From Bolinopsis microptera (taxonomy: Eukaryota; Ctenophora; Tentaculata; Lobata; Bolinopsidae): DNA of 64,000 bases. The stretch covers positions 9,834,902-9,898,901 of the forward strand of contig NC_087076.1 in NCBI RefSeq assembly GCF_026151205.1. The letters are read 5' to 3'. Shown here piece after piece: positions 1-12,513 of this stretch. Position numbers and translations under genes: made by a program. Every line of letters begins with the position of its first letter. The first letter of the stretch is position 1. The notes under the pieces are model-generated. The model saw nothing but the letters and a program-made list of their open reading frames with translations. It had not been told where the DNA came from and did not search any database.

Positions 1-825
1 ACTTGTTGTGGGACGGCGACATTGTGACACTGACACCCGTCGTGGGACGGCGACACTGTAACCAGCCCTCCGTGACACAATGTCACAGTCTATTTCAGGT
101 ACTCACTACAAGCTTTATAATGTTAAAGTTTTAACACATTATCAGCTACAAATAAGTCCGATAAAATACCTTTCACAGTGCCCCTGTACATAATATATAC
201 TGTATATATAATATCTACACCTAGTTTCATTTGTCAGTTTCATTGGTAACCCTATAATATGATACAACACTTCCACTAGAGTGTCGGAGTGACAATTACA
301 GACTGCATTATCTGATAATAGAATTGAAATGTGCCACAACTAAAACATCTTAATGCTAGGGTGCCAAGGTGTGGTGGAGGATTACTTACAAGGTTCAGCT
401 GCCCTGTTACGTAATCACTAAATCGTGTGGTGGACGTGCTTTGTAGGTTTTTAGGTGCGAGTGTACTGGGCAGCGCAAGAATAGCTCAATATAAAGTAGA
501 ATCATGAACTTCATGACATTATATTTTAAAATATAACTAACAGTTTAGCGTGGCGTTTTCTCGTTTCCCCAGCAATATTAATACTCCGCATAACGTCTGT
601 TTCTCAACCTCTCCCGATGACGGACTCGACTCCATGACCATTTATTAAACTGTGCACACACTATTTTATTGGATCCGTGACATGATTCATGACAACGAGT
701 ACCTCTATCAAATTGAACCATATTTTGACCAAAAAAGGATTCAAAAGTTGAATATTGCATGGTTCGACCTGGTCGCATGTATTTAAATGGGTCCAGGGTA
801 TTTATATTCGAATAATCAGCAGTCT
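1..825. other. Non-genic, nothing recognised
   Basis: No open frame with coding character is visible. The first 60 bases contain two copies of GTGGGACGGCGACA about 40 bases apart, perhaps the edge of a tandem array that begins outside the window. The rest is AT-rich unique sequence. Confidence 0.6.
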
Positions 826-1219
826 CTATAGCAAACTATAGCAAACTATAGCAAACTACAGCAAAATATAGCAAACTATAGCAAACTACATCAAAATATA
901 GCAAACTATAGCAAACTACAACAAATATAGCAAACTATAGCAAACTATAGCAAACTATAGCAAACTATAGCAAACTATAGCAAACTACAACAAACTACAT
1001 CAAACTACAGCAAACTATAGCAAACTATAGCAAACTACAGCAAACTATAGCAAACTACAGCAAACTATAGCAAACTACAGCAAACTATAACAAACTATAG
1101 CAAACTACAGCAAAATATAGCAAACTATAGCAAACTATAGCAAGCTATAGCAAACTACAGCAAAATATAGCAAACTATAGCAAACTACAGCAAAATATAG
1201 CAAACTATAGCAAACTACA
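826..1219. repeat. 10-bp tandem array (ACTATAGCAA)
   Basis: About 39 near-identical copies of the decamer ACTATAGCAA, with recurring variants ACTACAGCAA and AATATAGCAA. Variants alternate in short higher-order blocks, as expected for expansion by slippage and unequal exchange. No coding frame runs through it. Confidence 0.95.
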
Positions 1220-2372
1220 CACTACCACCTTTACACCTTCCCGCAGGAACGACCCAACATCAACAACAAAGACTAACAAGGTTCATTTTCATGTTAAAAA
1301 GTGCGGCTAACCAAAATAGGAATGATGCGGTCCCCCTCAACACACGACATCTACAACATGTATATCACACAGAGTATAATCAGAGATGTTAAAACTTGGA
1401 GCAACAGCTCCGCCTATAACAAACACGCAGATAGGACCAACAAACGCTGCGTGTTGTGACGTCAGGTTTTCAAGCTGATACACTGATTATTGACAGTCGT
1501 GGAATTCGAGATATTCACCGTTTATCAAAGGGTAAGTTGACCTTGAAGTTTTCACGTGTAATAAAAACCCAGGAAACCAATTAAGATAATGACATTCCGA
1601 GGGGTTATTTATCAAGGTAAATACAAGTTGGTGGCGTGGAGGTGAAATTAGGTGGAACAATCCGCTGGACACTGGAGAGACTTCTAGAAGCTTCCATATT
1701 CCTGGTATTGGATGACGACACTACTGCAAATATACAGGTCTCTAATATCAGCTGAAATAATGAGTCATCGCTGTTATCAGTGGTAATTAACGTAGCGTAG
1801 AAGGTTGCCGAATTTTGGAATATTTGTATATCTCTTTGGGCTATGTTGGGAAGCCGTGTAGAGTTGTGGGAAAAACAAATGGAAGATAGGAAAAGGTGTA
1901 GTATAAGGTGTATTAGAAGGTGTAGTAGAAGGTGTAGCAGCACCGTAAAGATCCCTAACTAAGTGGTGTTATCTCTCCGTTCTACAGGGCGTTGTACTGT
2001 TAAGAGTTGTAGAATCAAGAAGGCTGACAACTTTTAAGTTTTATGTCATCACTTTTGGTAATAATCATGATTTAACAAACTTTCTGTTGAGAAGGTGTCC
2101 CCGAGTATAAGGAGTGATTATTCAATGTTTACTTCCTATACGATAATAATTATATAATTGAGTGTTAAACATCTGCATCACGAACTGTGAACCTGTAGAA
2201 AATAGTAAGTTCTACAATTACGGGATCACATCTTGTCTCTCGAGGTGAAGAACTACACCTATAAATTAATAATAATGATGACCTCATTGGTCATTTACAA
2301 GAAAATACAGAAGAGACTTTATTCAGCGCTCAGCGAATTTGATTGAAAGTAAAAAGCGAAAACATTTACAAG

Positions 2373-2374
<2 letters not shown>
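1220..2374. other. Non-genic
   Basis: No exon-like segment recognised. A short degenerate AGGTGTAGTAGA-type repeat lies at about 1893-1940; the open minus-strand frame over it is leucine/histidine-rich low complexity and was not accepted as a gene. Confidence 0.5.
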
Positions 2375-2410
<36 letters not shown>

Positions 2411-2440
2411 TACAGTGATCACACACACACACACACACAC
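2375..2440. repeat. (CA)n microsatellite
   Basis: Dinucleotide CA repeat at 2375-2408, interrupted by a 12-base spacer, then continuing at 2421-2440. Confidence 0.98.
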
Positions 2441-5175
2441 GGCACAACACCTCAGAATATCAGTTGTCGTAGAGAGTGTTTGTTTATAACCTTGTAAACG
2501 AATCTTGTCACGTGACTATTACTGGAATGGTTAATTCACTAATTGCCTAGGAAATTTTACCCGAATTTCCGCGCAATTTGATGTGCAGTTATTTTCCGTT
2601 GAATTGTATGATCACTCAATCACCAGTGAGCATATTTCGTTATTTGGAAATGAACGGGTCAGTTTGATTCATGAATACTTTATTGTATACGTCTCCGGTC
2701 TCACATCAAGCCAGCCAAGATAGTTCTTAGTTGAACTGCTTATTATATTCACGGTGCCAAAATTTCAAGTAACTAATTATTTGAAATATCGTGATTTTAT
2801 GATTTTGGAATTTGGTAAATTAATGTCAATGTATCTAATTTTCATGAAATCAATCGATTTATAAAAGTCGACTTTATCGATTACAAACGGGCGCTATACA
2901 CTTATTCCTATTTTTAACGATAACCAGACATTGGTACCCTCTAGGCCGAGTTTCCCCTCTAAACCCTGGTCCCAGAGATATTCCAGCAATTACTCTCACA
3001 GTCGACCACTCAGAAACAAGATCTTGGTCACGTGACAAAACTAGAAGTCACGTGATCCTGGACGTGAGGTCACGTGGTGCTGGTGTGTGTGTAACCGGTG
3101 GGGAGGTGATGATTTCTCCCAGCAGGCAGGCTCTCTGTTTAAATTATTACCGCTCCGCTCACTTCCAGAGACCCTAAAAGCATTCAGGTCAAATTCACAG
3201 CACTGTGTTGCACAAATTATGAAGTTCACCCCATATCTAATCGGTGAGCAATATGAACTGTGAAACTTGGTTGATACGGGTGTCATGTTGCAGGAATCCA
3301 ACTACTTTATACGGGCGTGGTCCTGATCAGCTAGTATCTAGATCAAATCAATGATATCCCGATATTATCTAGCTCCTTAGAGCTAGTACACCTGACACCC
3401 CTCCTGCCTCCAGTGTCCACTCGGGTACCCCTGTTCTGAGCGACTGAGGGACTGAATGTACCCTGGCCTTATATAATATACCCCAGGTGAAGTGTACAAT
3501 CAGTGTACATGGCATGTATCGAGTGATCTGTGTGCAAGGGTGCAACTCAAAGTACACAGAGTGTGTATTCTAAAACAGTGTAGATAGTGTACATAGTGTA
3601 CTCAGTGTGAATAGTTTACTTAGTGTATAATTTAGTGTAAACAATGTACATAGTACTCAGTGTGTATACTACATTGTGGCGATGTGGTGTGAGGGTTCCC
3701 ATCAGCGACTAGGGGGTTCAATGATCTAGGAGTAGGGTTCAATGATCTAACCCTACAATTATATTAAAGCTAGCTGTTATTGGTAATATCGGGTAAGATT
3801 ACATGGCTGAGATTACGTTGTAGAAAAGATGTTACCTGAGCTTCATTTGATAAGATCACTCGATCCCAATTTAATTAAATTTTGTCTAACCTTGAGCCAA
3901 AAAAATAGAAAACCCTAGAAAACCAATAGTGTTATAACTTATAACTTTATAAACTAACAGAAGCTTTTATTAAATCCTGAAATCCTGTCACCCTCGCTGA
4001 TGCTGTGCTTATAAAGTCTACAATAACAAGAATGAAGTCTTTACAACATGACACTACTATTTAAGGACTGAAGCAGCCTCATTTCCAGCCACTAAAAGCC
4101 TAAATTAGTTACCACTGTCTGTCTCACACGTTGGCTAACGATTAACTAATAATGTATCCCAGAAATGCAACACAAGATAATACTCGCATCTGAACAGTCA
4201 CTATAATCACTAGTCACATTCACGCTCTTAAAAGTAGCTCAACACGCTCCGGTTCCAGACAACACAGATAGTTACTTTCGTTATGCTACGTGAAATTTGT
4301 AGTTTTTCTTGTAGGACAAATTAAGAAATTAAAAAGCAGGGGGTAGTGTAAAAGGTAAGCACAGTAAGCTAGCGTGATAGACCTATGTTGTGTATTATAA
4401 TGATGAGTGGTAGCTAATAGTACTAATACTATTAGTATATATTATACTCGTCATAACTATTGAACAGCATGGAATACTGCCTGTCTGGTTGATGCGCCTT
4501 TGGGGGCCCCCCGCCTTTATTGAGTTTGGGAAACTGAGAGGTATAAGAATTACATCATATTCATTTATTCATGGAATGTCACATGACATCATTATTACAT
4601 AATACAGATAAGGGATTAATATTGCTTTTTTTATTTGAGAAACATTTGCCTTGGAACCAAATAACTGAGAAAAGTTGGCTCAATCAACAAACAGATATAT
4701 CCCACCAACTACCAACTTGGATAACAATTATCCAAAATATATTACTGAATATAATATATTATAATATTAGAACAGCAAACAACACCGCACAGTCTCCATT
4801 TAACTGGACCCAATATCATAGCAAGAATCTAACTAGCGTAGAGAGGAAGGGAAAGTATACTCTAGTACTAATATAACAGCAACGGTTTTGACAGACTCTG
4901 ATATGGTAAGCAAATTGAGTCAACGACCTTCATGTTTCCCGTTGATTATCCGCCAACTGGACACATTCCGGACCTTCAACAGAGTTATGCGAAAAATGGG
5001 TAAAAACAGGCCACACAAAGTTCTAGATTTTCATGACTCAGCCCTTCTATAGTTTGAGAAACGTATGCCTTCAGATTAGATAATACATTCTTCCTGACTG
5101 ACCAGACAGCATCGGTAAAAAACAGGATAACAGAATGAATAAGAAATATAATATATATAGAATGATCGGTATTTA
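2441..5175. other. Non-genic, with clustered CACGTG sites
   Basis: No gene recognised. Four CACGTG-core sites (about 2510, 3028, 3048 and 3070) lie within 570 bases, three of them within 45 bases. A degenerate run of AGTGTA/AGTGTGAATAGT units spans about 3560-3670. The remainder is AT-rich unique sequence. Confidence 0.5.
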
Positions 5176-5651
5176 GACTAACCTGAGTTCCCCTCGGTGC
5201 CGGTGAGACTAAGAGAGCTGACCCCACTAACCTGAGTTCCCCTCGGTGCCGGTGAGACTAAGAGAGCTGACCCCACTAACCTGAGTTCCCCTCGGTGCCG
5301 GTGAGACTAAGAGAGCTGACCCCACTAACCTGAGTTCCCCTCGGTGCCGGTGAGACTAAGAGAGCTGACCCCACTAACCTGAGTTCCCCCTCGGTGCCGG
5401 TGAGACTAAGAGAGCTGACCCCACTAAACCTGAGTCCCTCGGTGCCGGTTGAGACTAAGAGAGCTGACCCCACTAACCTGAGTCCCCTCGGTGCCGGTGA
5501 GACTAAGAGAGCTGACCCCACTAACCTGAGTTCCCCTCGGTGCCGGTGAGACTAAGAGAGCTGACCCCACTGAATGCGGACGGTATTTAGACTAACCTGA
5601 GTTCCCCTCGGTGCCGGTGAGACTAAGAGAGCTGACCCCACTGAATGCGGA
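5176..5651. repeat. 49-bp minisatellite
   Basis: About nine copies of a 49-base unit beginning TAACCTGAGTTCCCCTCGGT and ending GAGAGCTGACCCCAC. One- to two-base indels distinguish copies at 5385-5480. The last two copies are separated by TGAATGCGGACGGTATTTAGAC, so the array has a larger unit at its 3' edge. Frames open across it are products of the repeat. Confidence 0.95.
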
Positions 5652-6898
5652 CGATTGACTTGCTGAACTGCTTCTCCTCCGACTCCAATCTGAACACACT
5701 TCTTTTACTGCAGCGTAAATACTACATTATTAAGGGTTGCTTCTCATACTTTGAGTAGTAGTAATTACTTATTACATACTTTGGCAGCTATGAGAGCTAT
5801 TATGTTCGAAGTCAACTGTAAATGTTCATATAAATTGGTAAATCGACTGCATATTGTTTAGACAACTAAAAATCGCTCACTAAATTGTTTGTACACATTT
5901 ATCCATTTCCGTTAATTTCCACCCATTGTGTTTAGAAATGATGTGATTGTAAATTTGAGAAATTACGAGGGGATTTCAATCAAACTAGTAACGCTATACT
6001 GCAGGTGGTTGAAGCAGGAAAGTTGTCTTGCATACCTTTATCTAAGAGTGCCTGGTAACTAGCAATAATCTTTGATCTTCTTTTATCGTACCCCTGTTTT
6101 GTTAGGTCCCCTGAACAGTGAAAGGAAAGTTGTGAGATTATAACAAATTTTCCAGCAAAATAATGTAATAATCATTATTAAAATAAGATGAGCTAATTTA
6201 ATGTAATTTGATACCAACTAATCGGTTATACGTTCTTTTTGAAATAACCGAAGAAACTGACCCTCTTTGTATTCTGCCTCCAGAGCAAAGAGTTGCGCTT
6301 TAACTGCAGCTGGGTAGAGGGACACATCCATCTCAGCCAGGTTCACCATTGTGCGTTTGTTTTTCAGGATTTTTTTTTCAGGTCCACTGCATTCTACTGG
6401 AAACGGGTGTTTAGATGGACAAACAAATCAACATCAACCAATAGGGTAGGCAGATTGAATCCCTAACGTTTATTAACTACCAGTATATGGTTAGAATTTG
6501 GGTCACGGTTCTGGTATGGTATAAGGATAAGGTTAGGGTAACAGTTAGGGTTATGGTAAGAGTTGAAAATAGCATTAGGGATTCGGTATGTTAGGGATTC
6601 GGTCGGCCAACCTAGCAATGGAATGATGAATATCTGCCATTATATAATTAATAATTTCATTATTTGTGTGATATTAGAATAACATCCTTGAAGCAATTAA
6701 ATATACAGCAAAATATTGTTTCTATTGAAGTGTTTTTATTTTTAACATAATATATAATTTTAAATAGATCTATTATGATTAACAAAATCTTATATTAATA
6801 TGACATAAATTATTGTGTACCACTCATAAACAAAGAAGCAAAGTGTGACATTGAAAATGTGTTTCTCAACATTTACAACTGAATGGGATTTAAATTCT
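5652..6898. other. Non-genic, 3' flank of the WD40-like gene
   Basis: No exon recognised. Telomere-like GGTTAGGG words occur at about 6526-6560 but are degenerate and few. The last 200 bases are AT-rich and are probably 3' UTR or flank of the minus-strand gene that ends at 6899. Confidence 0.5.
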
Positions 6899-7951
6899 TT
6901 AGAATATGTTATAAGGTATTATATCAAATCCACCCTTCCACCTAGAAAATGCTATATAATTTAATTTAGGGTGAAACTTAACATTAATGATGGGATCAGA
7001 ACTATCACAAAAGTCTTTCAGTATGATATGATCCTGAAAGGTAGACCCATGCAGAGATTTATTTTTAATTCTGCTTTCGATGGAAGAGCTGATTTTATTC
7101 ATTACAAGTTTTCCACTTTCGTCCCCATAAGCTAACAAATTTCTTTTAATGTCAAATTGCACCTTGAAGCCATATGGAACTTTTATGCTCATGCCAAAGT
7201 GTTTATCAGGTTTGTAGGGGGATTTAGCAAAGAATCTTGTGATTTTCCCATCTGAAGTCAGACCATAAACATATGGGGATGAGTGGCAGAGATGTGAGTA
7301 ACTGAACAAGCAACTAGTGAGCTGGTTAGAAACTGGAGCACAGGAGGGCAATGAAAAAGCAATTATACTTTTATCTGATGATGAGTTGTGGCTATAGTCA
7401 TAAGTAACAAACAATGTGTCATTAACAATTATCATGCATGAAGTAAGATTTTCACCTGGGCCAAATGTTCTGATAATTTTATTATCTGATATAAGATATA
7501 TATGCCTTTTTCCAAATAAAATGTTGTCTTTCCAGAAAGCAGATGTGTAAAATTCATCCATATTTTTCACATGCTTCTCTGAAATTGACTGAGTAGACAT
7601 ATTGAACTTGAAAGAATATCCATTATGGGCAGAAGAGTGAAAGCTATCATCTTTTGACCATTCTATACAACGTGGTATAGATGACAGAAGTTTGACTTTC
7701 ATCACCATCACACCCTCAATCTTGTTAGGAAAATGTATAACCAATATTAGTCCTTTGACTGTTCCAACTGCAAGATAACTGCCATCAGAGGACCAAGACA
7801 GTGTAGAAGCATGAGATCCTAATATATTTTTCAGTCCATGAGAATCAAATTCTTTCCATACGAACAGCTCATTTTCAATTTTTTCACTGCAGGCACTTGG
7901 TGATGCCTTCTCGTCAGTTTTACGACGTTTACTAACATAAGCAAATGACAT
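6899..7951 (-). CDS. WD40-like beta-propeller protein, intronless
   Basis: A single uninterrupted frame of about 350 codons. I place the start at the MSFAYVSKRRKTDEK methionine (7951). The frame stays open 27 codons further upstream, but that stretch is hydrophobic AT-rich sequence ending in a splice-acceptor-like TTTAG, so it is more likely 5' UTR or intron. WD-type blade signatures are visible: STLSWSSDGSYLAVGT (about residue 50), RCIEWSKDDS (about 90), FDIKRNLLAYGDESG (about 275) and INVKFHPKLNYIAFSRW (near the C terminus). A KRRK basic motif near the N terminus could be a nuclear signal. Such folds are binding platforms; I cannot assign a partner or orthologue. No frame breaks, so it is probably functional despite lacking introns. 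Confidence 0.75.
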   Translation of the reverse strand: MSFAYVSKRRKTDEKASPSACSEKIENELFVWKEFDSHGLKNILGSHASTLSWSSDGSYLAVGTVKGLILVIHFPNKIEGVMVMKVKLLSSIPRCIEWSKDDSFHSSAHNGYSFKFNMSTQSISEKHVKNMDEFYTSAFWKDNILFGKRHIYLISDNKIIRTFGPGENLTSCMIIVNDTLFVTYDYSHNSSSDKSIIAFSLPSCAPVSNQLTSCLFSYSHLCHSSPYVYGLTSDGKITRFFAKSPYKPDKHFGMSIKVPYGFKVQFDIKRNLLAYGDESGKLVMNKISSSIESRIKNKSLHGSTFQDHIILKDFCDSSDPIINVKFHPKLNYIAFSRWKGGFDIIPYNIF

Positions 7952-8544
7952 AGCATATACTAAAGATTTAATTAGTAGTAAACAGTAACTGTAAAATTTT
8001 ATAATTATACATTTTCTTCTATCCAATTTCAAGGATATGACCTGGAGTTTAACTTTGTAGCTGGTTAATAAAATATTATAAAATATTCAAACAATATACA
8101 CATAATATAGCAATGACCCTATATAAAATCAACCCTTTAAGAATTCAAAAAATTCCCTTAACAATCAAAAATTTTTTACCCTTGGCCTTGTGGCTCCAAG
8201 TTAAGATCTAGACTGTTTATATCAACAATGTTTTTTCTCGCACCTCTGTCTCCACGGAGAGAAATCACTGTTGTTCTGAGGATTTCAAAGCGAAGGCGCT
8301 TTCTTATGTATCCTACAGCGTCTGAGTACCTCTGGCCAGTGTGGTACTCCATCTTACTGGCCAGCTTACTGTAGCTGGTTAATTAAGAAAAACAACATTT
8401 TTTTGTATGCGCTCACCTACAACCCAGTAGGATCTTAACTTGACAGATATACTTTTTTAAAGGGGTAGTTCTCACTCAGCACCACCAGCGTACATCACCT
8501 GATTTAATTGAATGTTTACCTGAGGACCCCAGGCTTTAATGTTG
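7952..8544. other. 5' flank of the WD40-like gene, non-genic
   Basis: Probable promoter and 5' UTR side of the minus-strand gene. It is AT-rich close to the gene and becomes GC-richer towards the dispersed repeats that start near 8545. No TATA or initiator could be chosen with confidence. Confidence 0.4.
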
Positions 8545-8886
8545 GTAATGTTAGGCGGTATGACAGGCTGAGCGCGGCCCAGTAACCAAATGCAAAGTGG
8601 TTGCGAGAAGCGTTATTTCTTCTCTAATAATTCTTCTCGCGGTAGATCGGCAAAATGCACCACTGCATGCTGGGCCTCACCGAGCTGCGAAGGATTGACA
8701 TCGTGACGACAGACGATCGGATTATTGCTCTGCACTGCGATCCGATCATGCAAAATATTGACGGATGTTACTCGTCTAAATTTCTTCGAAGTAGCGCACA
8801 CCGCTTTCTTCTCGAAATGTGGCCCGATGGCACGTGCTACGAAGTAGCGCGCCCCGGGCCAGACCATTAAAAATTGACAATGGTCA
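8545..8886. mobile_element. Composite GC-rich dispersed repeats (families B, C, D)
   Basis: Three short repeat families abut. 8545-8600 carries TGACAGGCTGAGCGCGGCCC, which recurs inverted at about 24200-24260 (family D). 8640-8712 carries GATCGGCAAAATGCAC and CCGAGCTGCGA..ATTGACATCGT, recurring in the foldback at 40188-40721 (family C). 8758-8886 is a copy of family B, also at 16141-16248 and 39431-39541, containing TTCTTCGAAGTAGCGC twice and ending in the small hairpin ACCATTAA..TTGACAATGGT. No coding capacity; probably non-autonomous elements. Confidence 0.75.
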
Positions 8887-9404
8887 AGCAAAATACAATA
8901 TTCATTTTATTTTATTTTATTATTACTACTCCCATATACGTTTTTTTATTAAACATCGTATGATCAAAATTAAAAGCAAAAAGACAACTATATATATTAT
9001 GTGTCATGCATCACTATTTTGAAAATGTTTTGAATTAAAAGTTTTTTATTGTGTATTGAACTATAAAATATGTTCACAATAAATATTTTAAGTTTTAATC
9101 CTCATGTTGCTAAAATTAACGTTTTTGGTACAATTCATACAAGACGCGCGTGGTAGACGTTAAAAACTAGTGGAGCCGCGGCAAAGTAGCAAAATGCGCG
9201 GGCAGTTCTAAAATTTATAATGTCGCCGCGCCTCACGTCTTGTATCTTTGTATTATTAGACAACAACATCAAATTCACTGTCCATATTTTGTAACAAAAT
9301 CTAAAATTTCATAATACATGGTGTTGTATATGTTTTAATATCACTATAACTAAAGCGGACAAGCTTTTTATTTTACAACAATATCATTCGGTCTCCTTGT
9401 CACT
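8887..9404. other. Non-genic with a GC-rich island
   Basis: AT-rich sequence surrounding a GC-rich patch at about 9137-9246. The patch is bounded by CATACAAGACG and CGTCTTGTAT in inverted orientation, which suggests a small foldback insertion of about 110 bases. Confidence 0.5.
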
Positions 9405-9970
9405 GTAACACTTTGAAAGAAACACGAAGATTGAACAGCGAGACAGAGAATGGACAGTGAGACAGAAATTGAACAGTCAGACAGAGAATGAACACCGAGA
9501 AAGATTGAAAGGTAAGACAGGGAATTAACTCTAAAATAGAAAATGAACACTGATGCAGAGATTGAATAATGAGACGGAGAATTAACGTCGAGACAGGAAT
9601 GAACAGTGATTTAATAGTTAAACAGAGAATGATCACTGAGAAAGAGATTGAATAGTTAAACACATAATGAACGTTGAGACAGATTGAATATTGAGACGGA
9701 GAATGAACGTCGAGACAGAGAATGAACATTGAGACAGATTAAATAGTGAGACGCAGAATGAACGTCGAGACAGAGAATGAACATTGAGACAGATTGAATA
9801 GTCAGACGGAAAATGAATGTCGAGACAGAGAATGAACGCTGAGACAAAGATTGAATAGTTAAACAAGAAAATGAACACTGAGACAGAGATTGAATAGTTA
9901 AACAGAGAATGAACGTTGAGACAGATTGAATAGTGAGATGGTGACAGATCGAATAGTTAGACGGAGAATA
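9405..9970. repeat. Degenerate minisatellite, GAATGAACxTTGAGACAGA type
   Basis: Roughly 20-base subunits alternating GAGAATGAACGTCGAGACA and GATTGAATAGTGAGACG build 40- to 60-base higher-order units with many point differences. Several overlapping minus-strand frames stay open only because the repeat lacks stops in those phases; they are not taken as genes. Confidence 0.9.
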
Positions 9971-10032
9971 TCATAATATGGTTAGTTTAATATCTAATAT
10001 CTAAAATGATTGCACGGCTTTTAAAGTAATAT

Positions 10033-10363
10033 ATTTGACCAAAACCCATAATCATGGGTAGAGTGTACCGCTGCCAGTGTCTCTCTTTTCCAAACAAAAG
10101 GAAATGATATTAATTTGAATAACCGTCCGCAAATGCAAATTGATACCGAGAATGAAATCGGTCGCTCGCTTTTTCCAATCAATAAGCTTTATTACAATTC
10201 GTAAGCCGTAATCGAATGGAAAAAGCGAGCGACCGATTTCATTCTCGGTATCAATTTGCATTTGCGGACGGTTATTCAAATTAATATCATTTCCTTTTGT
10301 TTGGAAAAGAGAGACACTGGCAGCGGTACACTCTACCCATGATTATGGGTTTTGGTCAAATAT
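10033..10363. repeat. Near-perfect 145-bp inverted repeat (hairpin)
   Basis: Left arm 10033-10177 and right arm 10217-10363 are reverse complements with almost no mismatches, separated by a loop of about 39 bases containing AATAAGCTTTATT. The outer ends are ATATTTGACC and GGTCAAATAT. It is either a foldback MITE or a locus whose transcript would form a long double-stranded hairpin. No protein is expected, although one frame stays open across it. Confidence 0.95.
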
Positions 10364-11827
10364 CATCTCTTTTTGATTATAATGTCAGGATAATTTACAA
10401 AGCCGAAATGTAAACTCATAACTTCATTAATATTTATATTAATAATTAGGAGGTAATTTCATCGATTTCGAAATTTTACCTGACTGAATATGGCACTTTT
10501 TACTCATTCAAGTTGGCATTAAATTCATATATAATTCCATTTAAATATCGCGGGAAAGCAGAATTTATTCGAAATCGCAAAATTCTCACCTTTCGCACGT
10601 GCAAACTTTGAGCGGACTTTGCGTGCGCATACAATATTGAATCACCGTAAATTTTTGCATATCAGTATTTTATATATAATTTAATAAGCAAGCAGAGTTT
10701 CAGAAGATTTCATATAGAACTTGGATCACAACGGGACTCCAAAGTTGATAAAAATGGTGAAAACAGCAATTTTCAGTAATTTTAGTAATTTTCTATCAAT
10801 TTGGGCGTGTCCCCACGTGTGCAACTTTTCGATTTTCAACTTTAAAACTAGCCTATAACACAATTTAGACCTTTAGAAAGCACAATCGAGCTCCACAACC
10901 CAAGGGATGGCCCAACACCAGAGAATACTAATTCACAACTTTTGTATTTTTATAAAATTATTCTTCAAAAAAGCACTAACTTCAATAGCGAATATCTTTA
11001 TGAAGGAGCAAGGTAGGAAAATTTTCCGGTAGATTTTCAGAATGCTTGAACAATTATCTAAGATGAAAATGTCCTCAGATTTTGAATAAAATTACTCCTT
11101 AATGGTTTAAAATCGATTTGAAAAGTTGTTATTTTGTTAAAAACCAAGTTTTAAAAACACTTAACTTGATGACGTCATCAAGTGATGATGATGACGTTAA
11201 ATTATTTTGTAATATAATGGAAACTGGAGTGTAAACGATTATCTTCAAGACCTGTGGTTCGAAATGACTGTATCTTTTATACTTTTGAATCTACGGACAC
11301 TTAAATGTAGGCTATAATTGACTGCAAAAGCGTCTATACATACATATATATATATATAATATATATATATACTTCACGACAATCTGTTGTAAAACAGGGG
11401 TTCCAGAAAACCCACTTCCCGATACTCCTGAAACATGAAACTTTTTTTACAGTCGATTTGGACAAGGTCTAGACGCCCTGCAAAGTTTCATATCTCTAAC
11501 TCAATTTTAACATGGTTTTTAAGGCACCTGAATATGGCGATTTTGGGTTTTTTACCTAATTTCGTATAACATGCTGGCGCGTATTTTGCGCAAATTTCTT
11601 AAAAACCTCCACATAACTATTTCTTATTCCTGTCATCTTTAACATTGAATTAGAATGTTTTGAACTTAAATATGCCTGCTGAACTACTTTCGATGAGTCT
11701 TAATGCCTGGAAAACAATAAAGGGGATATACTAGTATAGGGGGTAAATAGTATTGTGAATATAAGGGCGACGGTAATGCTTGCCAGCATTGTGATTATCA
11801 AACATAATCTTATCTATGTTATCTATA
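10364..11827. other. Non-genic
   Basis: No exon recognised. There is a (TA)n tract at about 11341-11370 and short GATGACGTCATCAAGTGATGATGATGACGT symmetry near 11169-11198. The remainder is AT-rich unique sequence. Confidence 0.5.
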
Positions 11828-12411
11828 TTAGTTTCTTTTGTAAATATAGGATGCCACATCATTGGCAGTATCTGACAGTTTCTTATATAATAATGCACGG
11901 ACATCATCGTCCATCACGTCAAACTCGGGATCATTAACGAAGGAAGTTATTCTGTTTGAAAGCTCCCGCCAATCTCCTTTATATAGTCTATGTCCCGTTT
12001 CTTCTTTCTTTATCCCCATTTCCTCCAACCTCATCATCTTCTACTTCTTCATCCTCGTCTTCTGATGCTGGATAATCGCAGCATTTGTTTACATCTGCAT
12101 CAGCTGGCCATATCCCAATATCACTTCCTGCAAAAATAATATCGGATTTTATATTTTGACTATTATAAGAATTGGAAGCAAAGCAATAGGGAAAACCTTG
12201 CAAACCCTGCGGAGATATGATTTATGACTCTGATGGCAGAGAGTGATAACCCACTTAAACAGACAAAATTATCTTTGTCTTTCCAACCCTGATAACAACC
12301 AGAGTCCACACGGATACCTCGCCTCGGAGGTCGAAGTAATGCCCTGCCTTTGATATTGATAATAATATTTACTGTAGGAAACTTCATATTTTCTCTACAA
12401 GCAGGCTCCAC
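11828..12411 (-). pseudogene. Candidate exons downstream of the SWIM finger, unrecognised
   Basis: Two minus-strand open segments. The upstream one (about 12220-12411) reads KFPTVNIIINIKGRALLRPP and continues to VINHISAGFARF. The downstream one passes from an acidic stretch (ASEDEDEEVEDDEVGGN, near 12020-12070) to GDWRELSNRITSFVNDPEFD, but the two parts are in different frames, so a one-base shift or a splice would be needed. They follow the SWIM-bearing segment on the same strand and may be the C-terminal part of the same decayed transposase-like gene. No family recognised, so the linkage is inference. Confidence 0.3.
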
Positions 12412-12513
12412 ACCTCCTACATCGACGCGGACGCACGGTCATAGCACATGAACGAGTTATGAACCTCAATTTTGTCTTGTCTATTCAAATTGGAATGTAA
12501 ACATGCATACAGA

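Noticed and set aside
1487-1943. Leu/His-rich minus-strand frames
   Set aside because: They cover a short AGGTGTAGTAGA repeat and have no recognisable domain.
6526-6560. Telomeric repeat tract
   Set aside because: Only a few degenerate GGTTAGGG words; likewise at 39826-39840. Too short for an interstitial telomere claim.
9368-9878. Several Ser/Leu/Phe-rich minus-strand frames
   Set aside because: Overlapping translations of the degenerate minisatellite.
10052-10279. 75-codon frame across the palindrome
   Set aside because: It spans the two arms and loop of an inverted repeat; openness follows from the symmetry.
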